64,000 nucleotides of DNA from Singulisphaera sp045290345 (GTDB taxonomy: Bacteria; Planctomycetota; Planctomycetia; Isosphaerales; Isosphaeraceae), in NCBI RefSeq assembly GCF_045290345.1, contig NZ_CP155447.1, forward strand, positions 2,108,001 to 2,172,000. The letters run 5' to 3'. The position numbers and the translations under genes are program-made. A model generated the notes under the pieces. The model was not told the origin of the DNA. It did not search any database and saw only the letters and a program-made list of their open reading frames with translations. Position 1 is the first letter of the stretch. Every line of letters begins with the position of its first letter. This document shows positions 51,371-60,617 of the stretch, one piece after another.

Positions 51371-53479
51371 TCATTTAGGCGACAGCTTGATCTTTCGGGT
51401 GGCCAGCAGCTCTTCGACCCGCTGCAAGAGCTCACTCCCCTCGAGACCTCCGTCTCGTGCGGCGACGACGAGCGTCGTTGCCAGGCGCGGGTCGTTGAGC
51501 ACGACCAACGACTCCAGAGCCTCCTTGCGGACAGCCTGGGAGGAGTCAGAGTCGGCCACGAGCGCGGCGAGCCGGTCGCGGACCTCGTCAGAGCGGGCCT
51601 CGGGGTCGGCCAGGAGCTTCGCGGCGGCCCGGGCGGCCGCGACGACAACCAGGTCGTTCCGGGACCCGAGGCTGTCGAGAACGAGAGGAAGCGCCTTGTT
51701 GATGTGCAGGTCGCCCAGCGCGATCAGGGCAGGGGCGGTCAGTGGATTCTTCTGTTGAGCCAACTCCAGTAACCGAGGCGCGATATCGGCCTGACCGAGT
51801 CGGCCGAGCGCCCGGATCGCGGCGGCGTTCCAGCCGAGGTCGTGGCTGCTCTCCCAGATCTTTCGCAGTTCGGGAACGGCCTTCGGCTCCTGGATGGCGG
51901 CCAGCGCCTCAACGGCCGCATCCTGAAGCTCTGGCGCGGTGATATGCTCGATCGCGTAGGGATAGCCGCCGCGGTAGCCGTGTCGGCCGAGGAATTCCGC
52001 CTGTTGCAGCTTGCGGAGCAAGTTCGCCTCTTGGCCCAGGTGGGGCCACAGGACGCGGGCCGACTCGTCAGTGTCGATTCGCCGCAACGCCTCGACCGCC
52101 TGCCAGCGGACGTTGGGGAAGCGGGGGGCGAGCAAGACCGTCAACGAGGCAACGAGCCGAGGGTCGGCCACTTTCACGCAGGCCGTGGCAAAGGCGAGCT
52201 GTTCGTCGTACGTCTCGACCCGATCAAACGCCGCAACCAGCTCCGGGGCTGCCGCGTCACGCGGCAACTCGGCGATCAGGGCGAGCGCGGTGCCAATCGG
52301 CATCCCCGCATCCGACTTGTTTGCGAGTCGCCTGGCGAGTTGTTGGGCCGCCGCCTTCGGATCGAGCCTCCCCAGGGCCCGCCCCGCGGCGAATTCGGCC
52401 TCAACGGGGGCGTCGAGCGGTAGTTGCTCGAGATAGGTTGCCACCACCTGACCCTGGTCGGCCTGTCCGCTTCGGCCCACCGCGCGAAGTCGCGCCGCGT
52501 GTTCGGCAAAGGTGGTCGCGGGGCGATCGGCTCGGAGCCAAGCAAGTGCCGGCTCGATGCGAGTGGCCGATTCACCCGCAGCGCCCAGGGCGTCGAGCCC
52601 GGCGACTCGCACGCTCAGGTCAGGACCGGCGGCGTCAAGTGCCGCGACGATGGCCTTCACGGCCTGCTCCCGGATCGGCTCCTGCCGGAGATAATCGGTG
52701 TCAAGTAATGCGGCCAGGGTTCTTGCCGTGACTTCGCGGATCTCGGAGGCAGGATCGCCCAGAAACCGCGTGACGATTTCCGTGGCCTCGGGCGTCTGCG
52801 CCGCGAACGTCGCGCGACGGCGGAGCGAGATCAAGAGCGGGGCGGCGTCCCGGTCCTTGGCCTTGCGCAAGGCATCGAGCAGCATGGCCACCTTGGCTCC
52901 CCGGTCCCCTGTCTGTGTCACGGCGAGGAGCGCCTCGACCGCGGATAGGAGCGGATCAGTCTGGTCACGGAGCCGAGGGATCGATTGCTCGAGCGAACCG
53001 GCCTGGTTGCAGTTGAGGTATCCCGCCCCTTGCCGAGCCAGCAGGAGGAGCAGTAACTGCCCGCGTTCGAGCCCACTGGATCCCGCGGCGAACTGAGAGG
53101 TTCCCAGGTCCTGTCCGGTGAGCAACATCGAGTCGCGGGCGAAGATCCCCTTGAGTGTGCGCACCGGCTCGAACCGGAATTGCTGGGTGACGACCTCGGT
53201 CTTGCCCCCATGCACGATCTTGGCCTCGGTGATGTCCGCCAGTCTCACGACCAGGATCAAATCGGCCCGCGCGATCGGATCCTCCAGGTCGAGAATCCCT
53301 TGCTTGGCGGGCCGGCGGGTCTGAGCGTCTCGTGCGGATTTGGGGGCCTCCTTGGGAGTGGCGGGGGCCTGAACCGCCGCGAATCCGCGGTGCTCAGCCA
53401 CCGTCATCATCACGAAGGTCGCGACAAAGGTGATGAGTGTGACGATCCCGAACTCCCTTGGCTTGGTCTTGGCCAGCAT
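51371..53479 (-). CDS. Secreted or membrane-anchored HEAT-repeat protein
   Basis: A 702-residue protein. Its N-terminus (MLAKTKPREFGIVTLITFVATFVMM... a hydrophobic segment at about 11-27) is a signal peptide or anchor. The body from about 190 onward is made of HEAT-type helical repeats, with periodic pairs such as RVAGLDALGAAGES and WNAAAIRALGRLGQADI. HEAT repeats act as protein-binding scaffolds. I chose ATG 53479 over 53524 because it is close to the hydrophobic segment. It is the first gene of the minus-strand set with vWA, regulator, kinase and DUF3386 genes. Confidence 0.85.
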   Translation of the reverse strand: MLAKTKPREFGIVTLITFVATFVMMTVAEHRGFAAVQAPATPKEAPKSARDAQTRRPAKQGILDLEDPIARADLILVVRLADITEAKIVHGGKTEVVTQQFRFEPVRTLKGIFARDSMLLTGQDLGTSQFAAGSSGLERGQLLLLLLARQGAGYLNCNQAGSLEQSIPRLRDQTDPLLSAVEALLAVTQTGDRGAKVAMLLDALRKAKDRDAAPLLISLRRRATFAAQTPEATEIVTRFLGDPASEIREVTARTLAALLDTDYLRQEPIREQAVKAIVAALDAAGPDLSVRVAGLDALGAAGESATRIEPALAWLRADRPATTFAEHAARLRAVGRSGQADQGQVVATYLEQLPLDAPVEAEFAAGRALGRLDPKAAAQQLARRLANKSDAGMPIGTALALIAELPRDAAAPELVAAFDRVETYDEQLAFATACVKVADPRLVASLTVLLAPRFPNVRWQAVEALRRIDTDESARVLWPHLGQEANLLRKLQQAEFLGRHGYRGGYPYAIEHITAPELQDAAVEALAAIQEPKAVPELRKIWESSHDLGWNAAAIRALGRLGQADIAPRLLELAQQKNPLTAPALIALGDLHINKALPLVLDSLGSRNDLVVVAAARAAAKLLADPEARSDEVRDRLAALVADSDSSQAVRKEALESLVVLNDPRLATTLVVAARDGGLEGSELLQRVEELLATRKIKLSPK

Positions 53480-54222
53480 CGATGATTCCTTGTTGGGAAT
53501 GGGATAATGCGTGCGCCGGCCCATTCGGCCGTGTCACGGCGGCTCGCGATTGACGAGGCTCGCCACCTCGTGTCAGGCATCGTGCCTTCGTTAGGTATCC
53601 TACGGGCGATTGGCCGATGCGTATGTCACAGCTCTGTAACATCAGGTAGCCACGAGGCCGTCCCAGGGCGTGGATTCGATGAACACGCCCTGCTCGCCGG
53701 GGGGCAGTTTGGAACGCCCCGTCGGGAGGCGAGGTCGTCGGACGGGGTCTTTCTTTAGGTTTATCGTGTCGAGATTAGGCTATTTGTATAAAATGCTATT
53801 GTGGCACTGCTTGCGCTGAATCGCAGCCAAAGTCAGTAGGCGAGGATATCGCTGTGCGCGATGATATGGCTCGCTATAAATGTCGTGAAAAAGCTGCATG
53901 TTTGCAGGTAAGCGAGTTGGGAATTAAGTAAGTATGCAAGACAGTATGTAAGTGATTCATTGATGTGGCAACGGATAAGGAGCCAATCGATGATTGGTCC
54001 CGCTGAAGACACCTCACGAGAGTGGGGCAAGGCTGCCATTAGGACGTAATCGCTCGGCAATCCCAGTCACATCCGGCGTCTGCGCTCGGGCAGGCCGCGC
54101 CTCATTCCCGGTCGCAAACCGAACCAAGAATCGGAGCGGAGCCCTTGACGATGACTACGTTTGTGGTCACCATGTCTGTGGTCGGGGGCTGATGATAGGG
54201 AATGGCACTGGAGGTTGGTGGA
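53480..54222. other. Divergent intergenic region
   Basis: About 740 bases between the HEAT-repeat operon (minus) and the BlaI gene (plus). The middle part (53770-53960) is AT-rich. A CCCCGTC...GACGGGG stem near 53717-53745 precedes TCTTTCTTT and may be a terminator remnant. Promoters for both transcripts should lie here. No gene is supported. Confidence 0.45.
54145..54168 (+). promoter_or_regulatory. Candidate BlaI operator and -35 box
   Basis: TTGACG at 54145-54150 resembles a -35 box. Just after it is the dyad GACTAC-GTTT-GTGGTC (54153-54168), whose half-sites match in five of six positions and contain the TAC/GTG pattern of BlaI-type operators. No good -10 box is visible. It lies 55 bases upstream of the BlaI gene, a sensible place for autorepression. 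Confidence 0.35.
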
Positions 54223-54612
54223 ATGGGCGAGAGCAAACCGCAGATATCAGACGCCGAGTGGGAGGTGATGGAGGTCGTCTGGGCGCGCGGGCCTTCGACA
54301 CCGGCGGAGATCATCGACAGGGTCGCGACGGGACGGGGATGGAACCATCGGACGGTTCGGACGCTGCTCTCACGGCTCATCGACAAGGGGGCGCTGCGGC
54401 GCGAAGAGGACGGGCCGCGCTCCATCTACCGCGCAGCCGTCAGCCGCCGCAGTTGCGTGCGGGAGGAGGGCCGGACCTTTCTGAACAAGGTGTTCGGTGG
54501 CGACGCGACCTCGCTGATCGTCCATTTCGCTAAGGACGCGCGAATCCCGCCTGAGGATATAGAGCGGCTTAAACGCATGCTCGACGAGAAAACGGCGGAG
54601 GACAAATCATGA
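54223..54612 (+). CDS. BlaI/MecI-family transcriptional repressor
   Basis: A 129-residue winged-helix repressor. Its DNA-binding domain reads ISDAEWEVMEVVWARGPSTP and NHRTVRTLLSRLIDKGALRR, matching BlaI/MecI, and the C-terminal helical part ends AKDARIPPEDIERLKRMLDE, needed for dimer formation. These repressors are cleaved by the sensor protease encoded next door. The ATG at 54223 follows GGAGG nine bases upstream. The gene overlaps the M56 gene by four bases. A dyad upstream may be its operator. Targets in this organism need not be beta-lactamase. Confidence 0.92.
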   Translation: MGESKPQISDAEWEVMEVVWARGPSTPAEIIDRVATGRGWNHRTVRTLLSRLIDKGALRREEDGPRSIYRAAVSRRSCVREEGRTFLNKVFGGDATSLIVHFAKDARIPPEDIERLKRMLDEKTAEDKS

Positions 54613-57071
54613 TGCCATTGCTGGGATTCCTCGACCGGGTCGTACCGCTACTTTGGCGGGCGACGTGGCAGGCTGGCGTGCTGATCGCCCTGATCTTTGT
54701 CATTAGGGCGATGCTTGGCAGTCGGCTCGCACCAGTCTGGCGGTTTGCGCTCTGGGGGGTCGTACTCGTGCGACTGCTGGTCCCTGTGTTGCCTTCGGGT
54801 CCCCTGAGTCTGTTTCGGTTTATGGCGTACTTGGGACCGGTTCGAGCCAATGCCTTCGGAATGCGGCTCTCGCAGCCTTCGCGCGTGGTTCCGACGGCGG
54901 CCAGTGCTCAACCGCTACCTCCGCCGCTCGCTCCGGCTGTGCTGTCGGAGGCACCCGGCCGGTTCCTCGGAATCGCGGGCGCGCCGACCAGGTCGCAAGC
55001 CAAGGGGGCGGACGGCACCTTCGAACTCGTAAGGACACCGGTGCGAATCGCCGGTTTTGTCTGGCTGGCAGGCGTGCTATTCCTTTCGGTGCGAACCACC
55101 ATCGGCGGAGCCCGACTGCAGAGGCGCCGCAGTGGATGGCGGAAGCCCGACGACCCAAGGTTGGCGGCTCTGTTCGCGGAGTGTCAGGCAACGATCGGCG
55201 TGCGGTTCTCCGTCGTGTTGTGGGAAACTCCCGACGACCTCGGCCCGGCAGTCGCCGGACTGTGGGCGCCGTGTGTTCTGGTCCCGCAGTCGGTCCTGGC
55301 CTCAGCATCGCGAGAGGACATCGAGCACATCCTCCTGCATGAGCTCGCCCACGTTCGGCGGCGTGACCTAGGCCTGCATTGGCTGATGACGGCCGCTCGC
55401 GTCGTCCACTGGTTCAACCCCACTGTCCAGCTCGCGGCGGCGCGGATGCAAGCCGACAGAGAACTCGCCTGCGATGCCGACGTGCTCCGGCTGCTAGGGC
55501 GCGAGCGGCGAAACGCCTACGGCGTAACAATTCTGAAGATGGCGGGCCGGCTCGTTTCGCCGTGGCCGTTGCCCGGGCTGGTCGGCGTCTTCGGGCCTCA
55601 ACAGGATTTACAAGAAAGAATCATAATGATCGCTAATTTTAAGCCAATCAGGCGGGGCTGGAACTGCGTCGCTGCCACCCTGCTGCTCGCGTTTGCCGTT
55701 ACCGGTCTGACCGATGCGGCGAACGTCGCCCCGGACGATGAGCCGCCGGGCGCGAAGAACACGGTTCCGAAAGTGCCGGCCGAGACGAAAAAGGACGCGG
55801 GCAGCACGGTTCAACCGCAAGCTCCGAAAGACCGAGAAGGCGCACAACCATCGCCGAAACGTGTCACCGAATTGATCGCGGTTTTGAGGGCTGCGAAGTA
55901 TGGCGACGTTATAGGGAATCCTGTGACGGCGCCCTGGGCACGCGCCATCCGCGACCTCGTCGCGATCGGGCGTCCGACGGTGCCTGCGCTTATCGAGGAA
56001 CTCGATCGGACGACTGAGCAATGGCCGCTGAGGACGCTCGGTTTTACTTTGCGGGCGATCGGCGACCCCCGGGCTGTCTCGGCGCTGATCCGGGCGATCC
56101 CGCGCACCCTTCTCGAACCCGTCAGTGACTTCGGCCTGACCCTCGACGACGCAGAGCTGCTCGCGTTTATGCAGCGGCACGACCTGGACCCAGGGGACAC
56201 CGGGCAGGACTTTATTTTCGGCAGGCCGTTTCGTGAGATCACCGGGGCCTTACACACGATCACCGGGCAGAAGTTCAACGAGGACGAGTTGAATTTCGTC
56301 ACACTCGCAGGCGGATCGCCGCAGCGTCGGATCCAACGCCAGCACTTCCAGCAGCTCGCCGAACGCTGGGCCATGTGGTGGATCAAGAATCGGCGCCGGT
56401 TCATGGACGACCCGGCCTACGACACGGTGAAGCTTTCCAACCTCCTTGAGCCACCCGGCCGCGACGTCGTGGCCGCCCAGCCCTTCCCGACGGGCGCAAA
56501 GGTCCGGGCTGGAAGCGGGACCAACATGAACATCGGCCCCCCCCAGACCGTTCGCGACGCTCGGACGTTCATGGACCTGGACGCCGGTCGGTCGATCAAA
56601 TGGCCCGACGAGCTGCCCGCCCCGGAGAAGGCGAAGCCGGACGACGTTGCGATCTGGGCGGCGCGCGAGGGCTATGACCTGCGTGGGATCGAATACCGCC
56701 CGCCGGGATCCGACAAGTCCTACTACGCTCTGCAGGGATTCAATCTCCACCTATGGCAGATCGACAACCGTCGATACAACACGATCGAGGGGGAACTTCG
56801 CGGAGATCGGGCACCTGAGCTCGGGCGGCCAGCCGGCGACCTACTGATGGACTTTGATCCCCAGACGGGGACGTACCACCCCGAAAATGAGGCGACTTTT
56901 CTTTTCGTCACGCGCGACGGGGCGACCGGCGTCCTGCAGGTGATCAACCTGATCACGGACCTCATTGTACCGAGCGACATCGGCCAGCCGATCCCGATCC
57001 AAAGAACTCGAGGATCCTATCGCGGCGTCCAGTTTCAGTACAAGCTGCTCTATGAGGAGGGCAAAGAGTGA
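54609..57071 (+). CDS. BlaR1/MecR1-type M56 metallopeptidase sensor, extended
   Basis: An 820-residue membrane protein. Residues 1-75 hold the first membrane segments (VVPLLWRATWQAGVLIALIF, WGVVLVRLLVPVLP), and the zinc site HELAH sits at 244-248 in EHILLHELAHVRRRDLGL, followed by ADRELACDADVL, which gives the third ligand region. These match the M56 peptidases of BlaR1/MecR1, which cleave the repressor. A further membrane segment lies near 360 (CVAATLLLAFAVTGLTDA). The last 430 residues are an unrelated extension, partly HEAT-like (VPALIEELDRTTEQWPL), instead of the penicillin-binding sensor of BlaR1. So it probably senses something other than beta-lactams. Confidence 0.88.
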   Translation: MMPLLGFLDRVVPLLWRATWQAGVLIALIFVIRAMLGSRLAPVWRFALWGVVLVRLLVPVLPSGPLSLFRFMAYLGPVRANAFGMRLSQPSRVVPTAASAQPLPPPLAPAVLSEAPGRFLGIAGAPTRSQAKGADGTFELVRTPVRIAGFVWLAGVLFLSVRTTIGGARLQRRRSGWRKPDDPRLAALFAECQATIGVRFSVVLWETPDDLGPAVAGLWAPCVLVPQSVLASASREDIEHILLHELAHVRRRDLGLHWLMTAARVVHWFNPTVQLAAARMQADRELACDADVLRLLGRERRNAYGVTILKMAGRLVSPWPLPGLVGVFGPQQDLQERIIMIANFKPIRRGWNCVAATLLLAFAVTGLTDAANVAPDDEPPGAKNTVPKVPAETKKDAGSTVQPQAPKDREGAQPSPKRVTELIAVLRAAKYGDVIGNPVTAPWARAIRDLVAIGRPTVPALIEELDRTTEQWPLRTLGFTLRAIGDPRAVSALIRAIPRTLLEPVSDFGLTLDDAELLAFMQRHDLDPGDTGQDFIFGRPFREITGALHTITGQKFNEDELNFVTLAGGSPQRRIQRQHFQQLAERWAMWWIKNRRRFMDDPAYDTVKLSNLLEPPGRDVVAAQPFPTGAKVRAGSGTNMNIGPPQTVRDARTFMDLDAGRSIKWPDELPAPEKAKPDDVAIWAAREGYDLRGIEYRPPGSDKSYYALQGFNLHLWQIDNRRYNTIEGELRGDRAPELGRPAGDLLMDFDPQTGTYHPENEATFLFVTRDGATGVLQVINLITDLIVPSDIGQPIPIQRTRGSYRGVQFQYKLLYEEGKE

Positions 57072-57115
57072 GTGAGGAACAGGCGCGGCGAGCTCGCCCG
57101 CGATCTGATCGAATA

Positions 57116-57878
57116 CAAGGACATGCATTGCACTTTGGATCCTGGTGTCAGGGGGCGAGTCGACACGCTCCAAGCGGCCGAGTCGGGGAGCGTGGCCGCT
57201 CAGGCGGTCTCCTCTGGCCTGGAGGAGTCGCTCTGGCTCTGCCCGATCGAGGATCGCCGCGGTTTGGACTCGAGGCGGGAAGGGATGATGGAAGGGTTCA
57301 CGCTGGGAAGTGATCTGCTCCTGGTCGACTACACGGGCCGGCTGTTCCGGGAAGGCAAGGCGTCGATCTCGGGCGAGCTAGCCGGTGTATTCGCTCGGCT
57401 GGGCAGCGATGGCGAGTCGTGGTCGGCGCGGCTGTTGAAGCTGGGTCGTGGCCACCTGCTGGGGCGGTACTTCGCCTCGAGTCGGCAGCGATTGCGTGAG
57501 GTGGCTGACCACCTGGGACTGCCTCACATCGCAAACCTGGGGGGTTGTCCGGCCCGCACATAAGGCCGTGGCGGCTTGCCGTGCGAGTCCACAGCCATCA
57601 TCCCCCTCCCCAATCCCGAGTAGGGGGGAACCACTCGGAGTTGATCGGTTCATTTCTCGTCCCTCCCTGGTGTCGACTGCAGCCGAGTGGGCACCAGCTC
57701 GACCCGCCTGCCCTCAATGGTTCCCTGCGATATGTATCCGGCAGCCGGAACGCGAATCCGGCCTGAGGCGGGATCGAATCGCCGGAACCCGACGTGAAAA
57801 CGGGTTGAAATCTTGAGACGCAAGGTTCGTTCCGAGAATATAACTTCACTCAGGCCAGCGATACAATGCATGTCCTTG
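57116..57878 (+). mobile_element. Internally deleted Y1-transposase element, copy 1
   Basis: A 763-base element bounded by inverted ends: CAAGGACATGCATTG at 57116-57130 and its reverse complement CAATGCATGTCCTTG at 57864-57878. It lies 45 bases after the stop of the M56 gene. The left end (about 36 bases) joins directly to the sequence for the C-terminal part of the transposase, so the first 200 or so codons are deleted. The region from 57155 to 57878 closely matches 63222-63943. It is a nonautonomous derivative of the element at 59923-63943. Confidence 0.85.
57153..57563 (+). pseudogene. Transposase fragment (C-terminal part)
   Basis: The last 137 or so codons of a Y1-type transposase (SLWLCPIEDRR..., ending HIANLGGCPART). 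The same sequence ends the copy at 62989-63630. Its N-terminal half with the HUH site is absent, so no activity is possible. A frame from 57072 exists only because the M56 gene's end and the element's left end happen to be open. Confidence 0.85.
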
Positions 57879-57949
57879 CTGATCCTTTGAGTTCACTGAT
57901 TAAGGGGCAGGGAAATTCGCTGTCCGTGGTGCCACGAGGGGACCCAGCG

Positions 57950-58390
57950 ATGCGGCTCACGGTGAAGGAGATGATGGTGATCGTGGCCGTGATCGCCGGA
58001 ACACTCTGGTTGGTCGATTCCACCGGGGTCGCCGTCGGTGACGGTGGCTACCACCTGGCCGTCCGTGTTCGTTCTGCCTCGGGGTCTTCGATCCGAGCGG
58101 TGACATGCGAGGCGTTTGGAAGCGATAACGACGCAAAGGAAAGCCTGGAGCGACTCATCCCGCCCGGATCTTCATCGTGGGCGGCTTCGGCTGATCCATT
58201 CACCGGGAAGGAGTTGTCCGTCAACGTACCCGTCTCGACTCGTAGTACCGGCTTGGGCAGAATCGTGAGCGATTTCCAGTTCCGCTCTTTGCTGGTCATC
58301 GTCACCTACGGTGATGGTCGGCGAATCGGGAAGGTCGTGACGATCCCTCATCGCGATGTGACGCAGAGCGTCAGCGTTGAGTTCCCTTGA
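57950..58390 (+). CDS. Membrane-anchored hypothetical protein
   Basis: A 146-residue protein. Its N-terminus MRLTVKEMMVIVAVIAGTLW is a signal anchor of a type often seen on planctomycete envelope proteins. The rest is beta-rich (YHLAVRVRSASGSSIRAV, LLVIVTYGDGRRIGKVV) with no recognised domain. It lies just after copy 1 of the transposable element. The ATG at 57950 is chosen because it begins the anchor. No function assigned. Confidence 0.5.
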   Translation: MRLTVKEMMVIVAVIAGTLWLVDSTGVAVGDGGYHLAVRVRSASGSSIRAVTCEAFGSDNDAKESLERLIPPGSSSWAASADPFTGKELSVNVPVSTRSTGLGRIVSDFQFRSLLVIVTYGDGRRIGKVVTIPHRDVTQSVSVEFP

Positions 58391-58701
58391 ACGGGGTAGA
58401 GCCATCGCCAAAGGCCGACAGGGCGATGCCTCTGAGCACTCAGCAGACGACTCTTCGCCGATGGCCGCATCGTTGAAAGTAGAACGATTGTCCGTGCTGC
58501 TGACAGTGGATTGATTTGCTGAGGGGAGTAAGTCGATCGCCAAGATTGAGTCGGCCCTGACAGATGTGATACGATTCGAGACAGGATGCCGACTCCGTAG
58601 GCAAAGGAAGCGGTGATTACCTCTCTCCAAGCTTGGGACGCGGGGCCGACTGGCCGACAGCGTGGCTGGAGAAAGCTCTCGGCACTATCTAGGAAGAACC
58701 A
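58391..58701. other. Intergenic region, no gene seen
   Basis: About 310 bases between the small membrane protein gene and the TlpA-like gene. I see no gene, strong hairpin or clear promoter. Confidence 0.4.
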
Positions 58702-59889
58702 ATGCGAATCATGCTGTTCGGAATCTTGGCTTTCTTCCCTTTCCTTGGGGCCATCGCAGCAGACAGACCGGACCAACTAGAACATCAATTCAACAACCTT
58801 AAAAGCGAGTACGGTGCAGCACAGCAGGATCTACGGCAGGCCATGGCTCGGGCAGGTGAGGGAGACGAGCGAAAGGCGGTCTTGAAGCAGCACCAGGAGC
58901 GTAAGAAAGAACTCGGCACGCGTGCCCTAAAGTTGGCTCAAGCCGCACCAAAGACCCCTGTAACAATTGATGTCCTTACCTGGATCGTGAGTTTGAGGAC
59001 ACCGTCGTTAACTGCGGAGGCGTCAAAAATCCTCGTTCGCGATTATATCAATAGTGACGATATCCTGAAGGCTTGCTTGTATGCCTCAAGATCTCAGGGA
59101 CCTGACTTCGCATTGGTGGAAGGATTTTTGCGTGAAGTGATGGTGAAGAGCCAAAATCGGCGAGTGAAGGGACTCACGACTTTCTACCTGGCCGGTTTCC
59201 TCAAAGATAGGGCGGAATTCGTACGCTCCTTGAAGGAGAATTCTAAGGTCTTGGAGTGGCATCGGGAGACCTACGGGGTTAAAGAGGTGGAGCAAAGTCT
59301 CGCTCGTGCCCCCAATGACCTTGCTAAGGAGTCCGAACAACTGTTCGAGAAGATCGTCGAAGATTATGCCGATCTTATGACCCAAAGCGGAGATCGTCTC
59401 GGGACGAGAGCGAAGGGCGAGCTATTTGAGGCCCGCAACCTCTCAGTTGGCAAGGTTGCCCCTGAAATCGAGGGCCAGGACGTTGACGGCGTGCGGTTCA
59501 AACTCAGCGACTATCGCGGCCGCGTCGTTCTCCTAACATTCTCGGGTACTTGGTGCGGCCCTTGCCGGGCGATGTATTCGGAAGAACGATCCCTCGTCGA
59601 ACGCCTGAAGGACAAACCCTTCGCGGTCCTCAGTTTCAACGCTGAAGAAGAAGCGGAGCCACTACGCAAAGCGATCAAATCGAGAGAGATCACGTGGCGG
59701 TGCTGGTACGAACACGGACCGAACGGCCCCGGCAGTGGACCTGTCTGCATGCGGATGGGGATAAACGCTTTTCCAAGCATGTTCATCCTTGATCGTAGTG
59801 GGGTGATCCGATACAAAGAAATCCATGGCGACAAGTTAGAAGAGGCGGTGAATAAACTGCTGAAGGAGATCGACGCAGGCAACCATTAA
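58702..59889 (+). CDS. TlpA-like thioredoxin-fold protein
   Basis: A 395-residue protein with a signal peptide (MRIMLFGILAFFPFLGAIAA). The last 150 residues are a TlpA/ResA-type thioredoxin domain: VGKVAPEIEGQDVDGVRFKL, then LLTFSGTWCGPCRAM with the CGPC redox site, and INAFPSMFILDRSGVIRY with the cis-proline. It probably reduces or exchanges disulfides outside the cytoplasm. The first 230 residues are helical and have no known domain. Such proteins are common in planctomycetes. Its stop lies 33 bases before the left end of element copy 2. Confidence 0.88.
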   Translation: MRIMLFGILAFFPFLGAIAADRPDQLEHQFNNLKSEYGAAQQDLRQAMARAGEGDERKAVLKQHQERKKELGTRALKLAQAAPKTPVTIDVLTWIVSLRTPSLTAEASKILVRDYINSDDILKACLYASRSQGPDFALVEGFLREVMVKSQNRRVKGLTTFYLAGFLKDRAEFVRSLKENSKVLEWHRETYGVKEVEQSLARAPNDLAKESEQLFEKIVEDYADLMTQSGDRLGTRAKGELFEARNLSVGKVAPEIEGQDVDGVRFKLSDYRGRVVLLTFSGTWCGPCRAMYSEERSLVERLKDKPFAVLSFNAEEEAEPLRKAIKSREITWRCWYEHGPNGPGSGPVCMRMGINAFPSMFILDRSGVIRYKEIHGDKLEEAVNKLLKEIDAGNH

Positions 59890-60617
59890 TACAATGCATT
59901 TGTGGCTGCGATGGGAGGAAGACAAGGACATGCATTGCACTGTGGGGCCTGGCATCAGAATTTGATAGATTTCCAAGATTCACCCAGGAGTTCCCGCAAT
60001 GACGATCGCTCTCGCTCATCTCGTCGACCCCGACGTCACACGATGGTATCACTGCGTCACGTGATGCGTCCGGCGGGCTTACTTGCTCGGCGAAGGCGGC
60101 TCTGACCGGAAACAATGGATCGAAAACCGGCTTCAAGAGTTGGCCGGCCTCTTCTCTATCGCCGTCGGCGGCTTCGCCGTGCTCAACAACCACCTCCACG
60201 TCTTGGTCCGACTCGACCCGCAACTCGCCGGCGCCTGGTCCGACGAAGAGGTCGTACGTCGCTGGGCGCGGCTCTTTCCACCGCGTGATCAGACGCGACA
60301 GCCAGTCGAGGTCTCCCAGGCCTGGGTCGAGGGGCGGCTCAAGGACGTAGGCTGGGTGGCCACCGCACGCCTGCGCTTGCAGAGCTTGAGTTGGTTCATG
60401 AAATGCCTCAAGGAACCGCTGGCGCGGCTGGTCAATCGCGAGAAGGGGGCGCGTGGGGCGTTCTTGAAGGGTCGCTCATACTACCTCCATTCTCCTTGTT
60501 TGACGAATTGAAAGGCACCAGTGCCTCGGGCTGGCACAGAGACGCGCCACGGCAAAACAACTATCGGCCGAATTGAGTAATCACAGCATTCAAGAATGCT
60601 GATAATAGTTCCAGCCT

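Noticed and set aside
57072..57152. N-terminal part of the 163-residue frame after the M56 gene
   Set aside because: It is formed from the intergenic DNA and the left end of the element, not from transposase sequence.
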